A DNA stretch of 64,000 nt from Caballeronia temeraria (GTDB lineage Bacteria; Pseudomonadota; Gammaproteobacteria; Burkholderiales; Burkholderiaceae), in contig NZ_FCOI02000017.1 of NCBI RefSeq assembly GCF_001544795.2, positions 1 through 64,000 of the forward strand. The letters run 5' to 3'. Both the position numbers and the translations under genes were made by a program. Below are positions 59,890-64,000 of the stretch, one piece after another; within the stretch, counting starts at the first letter, position 1; the number at the start of each line of letters is the position of its first letter. The notes below the pieces were generated by a model that searched no databases, was not told the origin of the DNA, and worked only from the letters and a program-made list of their open reading frames with translations.

Positions 59890-61092
59890 TCAATGAACGT
59901 GATGATTCGAAGCCGGCCGGCGCGCCTTCGCATCAGGTTCGTGATTGCGACGGTCACGCTTCTCGCCTTCCATCATTCGCATCATCGCAGGGCCGCCCGT
60001 TCTAAAGAAGACGATCGTGAGTATGGCGAAGACAGCACCGAAGATGATGTTGAGTATCGTCGTGTAGTTGAATGAAATCGTTGCGTCAACCATAGCCGTG
60101 CGATGTTCACGCGGAACCCAGCCCGCTAGCTGAAACACCGCCTCGACGATTAGCGCAGCTGCGACCATCGCGACGTAAAAAGTCGCGGCCATGAACGCGG
60201 TCATCTTGCCGCCGTAGTACTTCCTGTAGATATTCAGGATGGGAAGGATGATGAGGTCGCCGAATATGAACGAGGCAACGCCTCCGAAGCTGATACCTCC
60301 CTTCCACAGTACGGCCGCCAATGGCACGTTTCCTACGGAGCAGGTGAATGAGGCGACCGCAATGAGCGGGCCAATGAAAGCGCCCCAGATCATGGCGACG
60401 GTTGGATGATTCACCATGAAGAAGTTTTGCCAAAAGCCGGCCGGCACCCACGCGGCCATGGCACCGGCAACCAGTAGCCCGACACCGATATCCCGCCACA
60501 GCATGGTCCAGTTCATTACGTAGCTATGGCTGATGGTCTTCCAGCCGTCCCTCGATGCGAGTCGCTCTCTCCACGTACCGCTTTGTTCATCCATCGACAT
60601 GGCGGCATGCCCCTCCATACTGCCTGCGATGCCTTGGTTCGCCTGGTCAATGGCCTGTTTTTTCAACGAGTCTCGCAAGAGCAATCGAAACAGCAAAACG
60701 AGCACGCAGATCATGATAGCGCCCCCAAGGAACTCGGCGGCGGCGAATTGCCAGGCAATCAATACCCACATCAACACGCCCAACTCAAGTACCAAGTTGG
60801 TGGCGGCGAATTGAAATACCATCGCTGCCGTGAAGTCGGCCCCTTTACGAACCATGGAGCGCGCCATGGCGACCGCCGCGTAAGAGCAGGACGATGACGC
60901 CGCACCGAAGAGACTCGCTCGCGTCAGCGAACGGAAGGACGCGTCGGGTAACAGCCTCGACATCTCAGCTTTCGAGACCGTCACCTCGATTACGGCAGAA
61001 AACAGGAAGCCCAGGCTAAGTCCCCAGAATATTTGCCATAACATGGTGAACGACATCCACAGGGCGTGACCCAGTGCGCTGAAAATATTCAT
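59890..61092 (-). CDS. YraQ/UPF0718-family membrane permease
   Basis: 400 residues with about eight to ten membrane helices in two groups separated by a hydrophilic loop (residues about 150-205, with MEGHAAMSMDEQSGTWRE). Conserved family motifs are GAASSSCSYAAVAMARSMV near residue 63 and SFTCSVGNVPLAAVLWKGG in the second half, where paired Cys/Ser/Asn residues line the path. The start is ATG 61092 (MNIFSALGHALW) after GTGGAG; the longer frame to 61293 looks non-coding. Relatives include ArsP-type organoarsenical permeases and metal-linked YraQ proteins; the cargo is unknown. It stands alone between two decayed genes. Confidence 0.9.
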   Translation of the reverse strand: MNIFSALGHALWMSFTMLWQIFWGLSLGFLFSAVIEVTVSKAEMSRLLPDASFRSLTRASLFGAASSSCSYAAVAMARSMVRKGADFTAAMVFQFAATNLVLELGVLMWVLIAWQFAAAEFLGGAIMICVLVLLFRLLLRDSLKKQAIDQANQGIAGSMEGHAAMSMDEQSGTWRERLASRDGWKTISHSYVMNWTMLWRDIGVGLLVAGAMAAWVPAGFWQNFFMVNHPTVAMIWGAFIGPLIAVASFTCSVGNVPLAAVLWKGGISFGGVASFIFGDLIILPILNIYRKYYGGKMTAFMAATFYVAMVAAALIVEAVFQLAGWVPREHRTAMVDATISFNYTTILNIIFGAVFAILTIVFFRTGGPAMMRMMEGEKRDRRNHEPDAKARRPASNHHVH

Positions 61093-61418
61093 CACGAACT
61101 CCACTTCTGACAAGGCGCACCGGCCACACTCGCTCGACGTTCGAGCAGAGCGGTGTCCGTGGCCCCCGCTCGTCCTGCATCCGGCATGTCCGACGACGAG
61201 CCGCGGCGATTCGTGAACCCCTGCGCCTCTGAGTAACACCGAAGCAGTGCAGCACCCGTCGTGCCCACCCTTGCTCGATGGGAACTCACACACGTCTTTC
61301 CGAAAGGTGTTCGCGCAAACTCGCCGTCGATCGGCCGCATCCGTGTCGTGAACACCGACCAGCAGGTAACGATCGCGATACTGCCGGGGCGTCGGAAGAT
61401 CGGTCGCGCCGGCAGCGC
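61093..61418. other. Non-coding stretch upstream of the YraQ gene
   Basis: No supportable gene on either strand. It should hold the promoter of the YraQ gene, but I see no clear -35/-10 pair and no metal-regulator operator such as a MerR- or ArsR-type dyad. Confidence 0.35.
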
Positions 61419-61620
61419 TTATTCAGGCACGATCCTGCCATCCTCGTCCCCCGCCCAGTAGTGAACCCGCTGCTCACCCACCTTTGATGAGCACGATGCG
61501 CGGCGTCTCGAAGCCTTCCGCGAACCACTTCTCGATGTCCTCGTTCCAGTGATCCTTCATCGCTGGCTTCTCGCGAATAAGCTCCGCGCGACCCTCGACG
61601 GCCACGAAAAGCGGCGGCGC
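61419..61620 (-). pseudogene. General stress protein/pyridoxamine-phosphate-oxidase-like remnant
   Basis: The minus strand reads PPLFVAVEGRAELIREKPAM, then KDHWNEDIEKWFAEGFETPR and IVLIKGG followed by a stop. In a shifted frame it continues EQRVHYWAGDEDGRIVPE and stops at 61419. Together this is the C-terminal half of a general-stress-protein-26-like flavin-binding (PNPOx-fold) protein. The N-terminal half is absent and a frameshift splits the rest. Its 5' break point coincides with the 3' end of the neighbouring MFS gene, so a deletion joined the two. Confidence 0.65.
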
Positions 61621-62969
61621 ACCGCCTCGGACGAAACAGTCGCTGCCGGCGCTCGACAGGCGCCGGCGAGGAAGATACCCGCGCCGGATAGTGCCGCGGG
61701 GACTGCGAGGATGAGATAGAGCGCTGCATTGGGCCAGCCCGCGGACAGCATCAACGCACCGCCGAACGATCCGGCGATCGCACCGATCCGCCCGACGCCG
61801 AGCGCCCATGCCACGCCCGTCGCCCGGCTCGATGTCGGATAGAAACCCGACGCGATGACATTCGCGCAAACCTGCGAACCGCTCACGCAAAAACCGGTCA
61901 CGAAGATGCCCGCAGCAAGCCACCACGCCGAATCCGCGAGCGCGAGCGATGCGACGGCCGCTCCGCCGATGAGATAAGCCGCGCTAACGACCTTGAAGGC
62001 ATCGAACCGGTCGATCATCACGCCCAGCACGACTGCACCGAGCACGCCGCCGCCCTGCAGCAAGCCCGCGAACACCGACGCCTGTTTGAGGGACAAGCCC
62101 GAGCGCGCGCCGAGAATCGGGAGCCAGTTGATCAGCATGTACAGCAGCATCAGGCTCATGAAGAACGCGAGCCACAGCAGCAGCGTGCCACGCCGGTATT
62201 CGGAATCGAACAGGCGCCTGACCGGGGACACGCCGGCCCGCTCGTCGGAAGCGAAGTAGCGTTGCCCGGCGGCCGCGCTATCCGGCGCAACGCGGGTCAG
62301 GATCGCCGCGATGCGCGCGTCGTTTCCCTTACCGAGCGCGAGAAAGCGAACCGATTCGGGCAGCGCGAACCACAAGACCGGCACCAGCATCAGCGGGAGC
62401 AATCCGCCGATGACCAACACGCCGCGCCAGCCGAACTCCGCGACGAAATAGGCCGTGGCCACGCCGCCGAGCGCGGAGCCCAGCGAGAAGCCGCAGAACA
62501 TCAAGGTCAGCAAGGTGCCGCGCCGCCGCGCCGGACTGAATTCCGAGGTGAGCGTGATTGCATTCGGCATCGCGCCGCCCAGTCCGAAGCCGGTCAGGAA
62601 GCGCAGCGCGACGAGCCACACGATATCCGGCGCCGCTGCCGATGCAAGGCACGCCGCGCCGAACCACGTGACCGACAGGATCAGCACGCCACGCCGCCCG
62701 ATGCGGTCCGCCAGCGGTCCGCTCAGGAACGCGCCCATCATCAGACCGAGCAGGCCGGCGCTGAACAGCGGTCCGAGCGCGATCATCGACAGGCTCCAGT
62801 CACTCCGTACATGCGGCGCGATAAAGCCGATGATGGCGATGTCGAATCCATCCAGCGCCACGATCAGAAAGCACAGCAGCCCGATCATGATCTGGAAGCG
62901 CGACACGCGCGCTCCGTCGATGATGTCGCGCACATTCACAGGCTCGCGCCGTGATTCGCTGGTGTCCAT
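61557..62969 (-). CDS. Aromatic acid:H+ symporter-type MFS transporter, 3' end altered
   Basis: 470 residues with 12 membrane segments. LCFLIVALDGFDIAIIGFIA is the diagnostic first helix of the AAHS family (PcaK, BenK, MhbT), followed by GPLADRIGRRGVL, RFLTGFGLGGAMPNAITLTS and WFALPESVRFLALG. The start ATG 62969 has AAGGAG upstream. The last 16 or so residues (FSWPSRVARSLFARSQR) are read out of frame from the stress-protein remnant, so the original stop has been lost; the membrane part looks complete and the protein may still work. It probably imports an aromatic acid for the monooxygenase encoded just upstream. Confidence 0.9.
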   Translation of the reverse strand: MDTSESRREPVNVRDIIDGARVSRFQIMIGLLCFLIVALDGFDIAIIGFIAPHVRSDWSLSMIALGPLFSAGLLGLMMGAFLSGPLADRIGRRGVLILSVTWFGAACLASAAAPDIVWLVALRFLTGFGLGGAMPNAITLTSEFSPARRRGTLLTLMFCGFSLGSALGGVATAYFVAEFGWRGVLVIGGLLPLMLVPVLWFALPESVRFLALGKGNDARIAAILTRVAPDSAAAGQRYFASDERAGVSPVRRLFDSEYRRGTLLLWLAFFMSLMLLYMLINWLPILGARSGLSLKQASVFAGLLQGGGVLGAVVLGVMIDRFDAFKVVSAAYLIGGAAVASLALADSAWWLAAGIFVTGFCVSGSQVCANVIASGFYPTSSRATGVAWALGVGRIGAIAGSFGGALMLSAGWPNAALYLILAVPAALSGAGIFLAGACRAPAATVSSEAVRRRFSWPSRVARSLFARSQR

Positions 62970-62991
62970 GAAGGCTCCTTGAACGTGATGC

Positions 62992-64000
62992 TCAGATATG
63001 CGCGATTTGCGATTTGGTAGCGGCGACGGCTTCCACCTGTTCGATGAACGCCGGATCGCGCTCGCGCAAGTCGTCGTGACTGACGCGCCCGGTGCGCCGC
63101 ATGTAGTCGTACGCGAAGCTGACGGGATCGAGATTCATGCGCGTATCGACGGATTCGTACCAGTCGAGACTCTTGCGCGCCGCGTCCTGAAAGCGATTCG
63201 ATGCTTCCTTGCGGCTTGCCTCGAACGCGGCAAAGGCGGCGGGAACGTCAGCGCGATGAATCGACAGCGCCTCGCACAGCGCGATGGCGTCCTGCATCGC
63301 CATGCGCGTGCCCGAGCCGAGCGAGAAATGCACGCTGCGCAGCGCGTCGCCGAGCAGGACCACGTTGTCGTGCGACCAGCGCGCATTGCTCACCACTTTC
63401 GCCTGAAACCATTGCGAACGGTTCGTCAGGAGCGGCTCGCCCTGCAGGTCTTCCGCGAAGACCTGCTCGCAGAACGCGCGGCTCTCGTTCTCGGTGGCCG
63501 TGTCCAGCCCGCAACGCTGCCATGTCTCTGGATCGACCTCGACGAGAAAGGTCGAATGCGTTTTGCTGTACTGGTAGGCATGCGCGATGAACACGCCCTG
63601 CGGCGTCTCGCGGAAGATCAGCGACACGGGATGAAACAGACGCGTCGTGCCGTACCACGCGAACTTGTTGCGACGTTCGTCGAAGCTCGGCTGGAAGTGC
63701 TCGGCAAGACGCGTGCGCACCTCGCTGTTCACGCCGTCGGCGGCGACGACGACATCGTAGTCTTCGAGCGCGGCCGGATCGTTCATGCAACTGTTGTAGC
63801 GCACGTCGACGCCCGTGTCGCGGCACGCCTGCTGCAGCACGCTCAGCAGATCGATGCGCGACGTACGCGAGAAATGGTTGTTCGACAGACGCACCGCCAC
63901 GCCGCGATGCACGATTTCCATATAGTCGCAGCGCTCGTGATGCGCCGTGAACCTGCGGAAGAACGCTTCGTCCGCTTCCTTCAGAAAGCTCAGCGCGACG
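62992..64000 (-). CDS. FAD-dependent monooxygenase, salicylyl-CoA 5-hydroxylase-like (partial)
   Basis: At least 335 residues; the frame runs off the right edge, where the N-terminal FAD motif must lie. An ATG exists at 63921 but the frame continues upstream as a sensible FLKEADEAFFRRF segment, so the true start is outside. Visible are the second FAD region (DYDVVVAADGVNSEVRTRL) and the GD motif NVVLLGDALRSVHFSLGSGT, then a C-terminal helical tail ending KSQIAHI. The IVHRG, NNHFSRTSRIDLL and SHDDLRERDPAF segments recall the monooxygenase of salicylyl-CoA and 2-aminobenzoyl-CoA pathways. It ends without the reductase domain found in aminobenzoyl-CoA enzymes, which favours the salicylyl-CoA type. 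Confidence 0.85.
   Translation of the reverse strand, partial: VALSFLKEADEAFFRRFTAHHERCDYMEIVHRGVAVRLSNNHFSRTSRIDLLSVLQQACRDTGVDVRYNSCMNDPAALEDYDVVVAADGVNSEVRTRLAEHFQPSFDERRNKFAWYGTTRLFHPVSLIFRETPQGVFIAHAYQYSKTHSTFLVEVDPETWQRCGLDTATENESRAFCEQVFAEDLQGEPLLTNRSQWFQAKVVSNARWSHDNVVLLGDALRSVHFSLGSGTRMAMQDAIALCEALSIHRADVPAAFAAFEASRKEASNRFQDAARKSLDWYESVDTRMNLDPVSFAYDYMRRTGRVSHDDLRERDPAFIEQVEAVAATKSQIAHI

Noticed and set aside
1..64000. CRISPR array, tRNA or rRNA genes
   Set aside because: No regularly spaced repeats, cloverleaf-like conserved arms or rRNA-like stretches were recognised by reading both strands.

Overview
The window is high-GC DNA whose gene content and coding style (dense operons with ATGA overlaps, many LysR/GntR regulators, ABC and MFS importers, flavoprotein oxidases) point to a betaproteobacterium of the Burkholderia sensu lato group (Burkholderia/Paraburkholderia/Caballeronia), probably a secondary chromosome or megaplasmid. 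I infer this from gene style; there is no rRNA or tRNA marker. I see no CRISPR array, tRNA, rRNA or intact insertion sequence. Almost everything is accessory catabolism: uptake systems, ring- and amide-opening hydrolases, oxidoreductases and their local regulators, separated by short stretches of decayed DNA.

Block A (about 0.9-23 kb) looks like one large catabolic regulon. A minus-strand part carries a GntR/FCD regulator with two DNA-binding domains, a PotD-like binding protein, a CobW GTPase with a small Cys-rich partner, two SDRs, an MFS carrier, a polysaccharide-deacetylase-family hydrolase and an amidase. A divergent plus-strand part carries a dihydropyrimidinase-type amidohydrolase, a peptide/opine-type ABC importer whose two ATPases are fused, an NAD-dependent epimerase, a further SDR, a PuuE-like deacetylase, a second GntR regulator, a class II aldolase and an MFS carrier. 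The divergent promoter between amidase and hydrolase holds repeated GTCAACA boxes. The substrate is not evident; an N-containing ring or amide compound fits best.

Block B (23.8-26.6 kb) is gene-poor, with one frameshifted small gene and one orphan hypothetical gene. Block C (26.6-33 kb) is a sigma-54-dependent acyl-CoA operon: hotdog thioesterase, phenylacetate-CoA-ligase-like enzyme, enoyl-CoA hydratase, haloacid-dehalogenase-like HAD protein and LivK-type binding protein, with an enhancer-binding regulator at the downstream end and a well-formed -24/-12 promoter in front.

Block D (33.5-54.5 kb) resembles quaternary- or methylated-amine (betaine-like) catabolism: HutG, an OpuC/Osm-type ABC importer, a nitrilase-family amidase, a Rieske oxygenase with its reductase, an MmgE/PrpD protein, HcnB/OoxA-like and DAO-type flavoproteins, a GlxA-type AraC regulator, a TauABC-type importer, and a sarcosine/dimethylglycine-dehydrogenase-like flavoprotein with its own ETF. 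Two closely related LysR regulators bracket the core of it. Block E (54.6-59.3 kb) is an opine-oxidase-like operon (DAO subunit, small [2Fe-2S] subunit, FAD/NAD subunit, octopine/lysine-type binding protein) divergent from an OccR/NocR-like LysR with an ATAA-N7-TTAT operator.

Block F (59.3-64 kb) holds an IclR remnant, a YraQ-family permease, a broken general-stress-protein remnant abutting the 3' end of an aromatic-acid MFS carrier, and the 3' part of a salicylyl-CoA-hydroxylase-like flavin monooxygenase that runs off the right edge. The left edge (1-655) is a decayed MFS gene.
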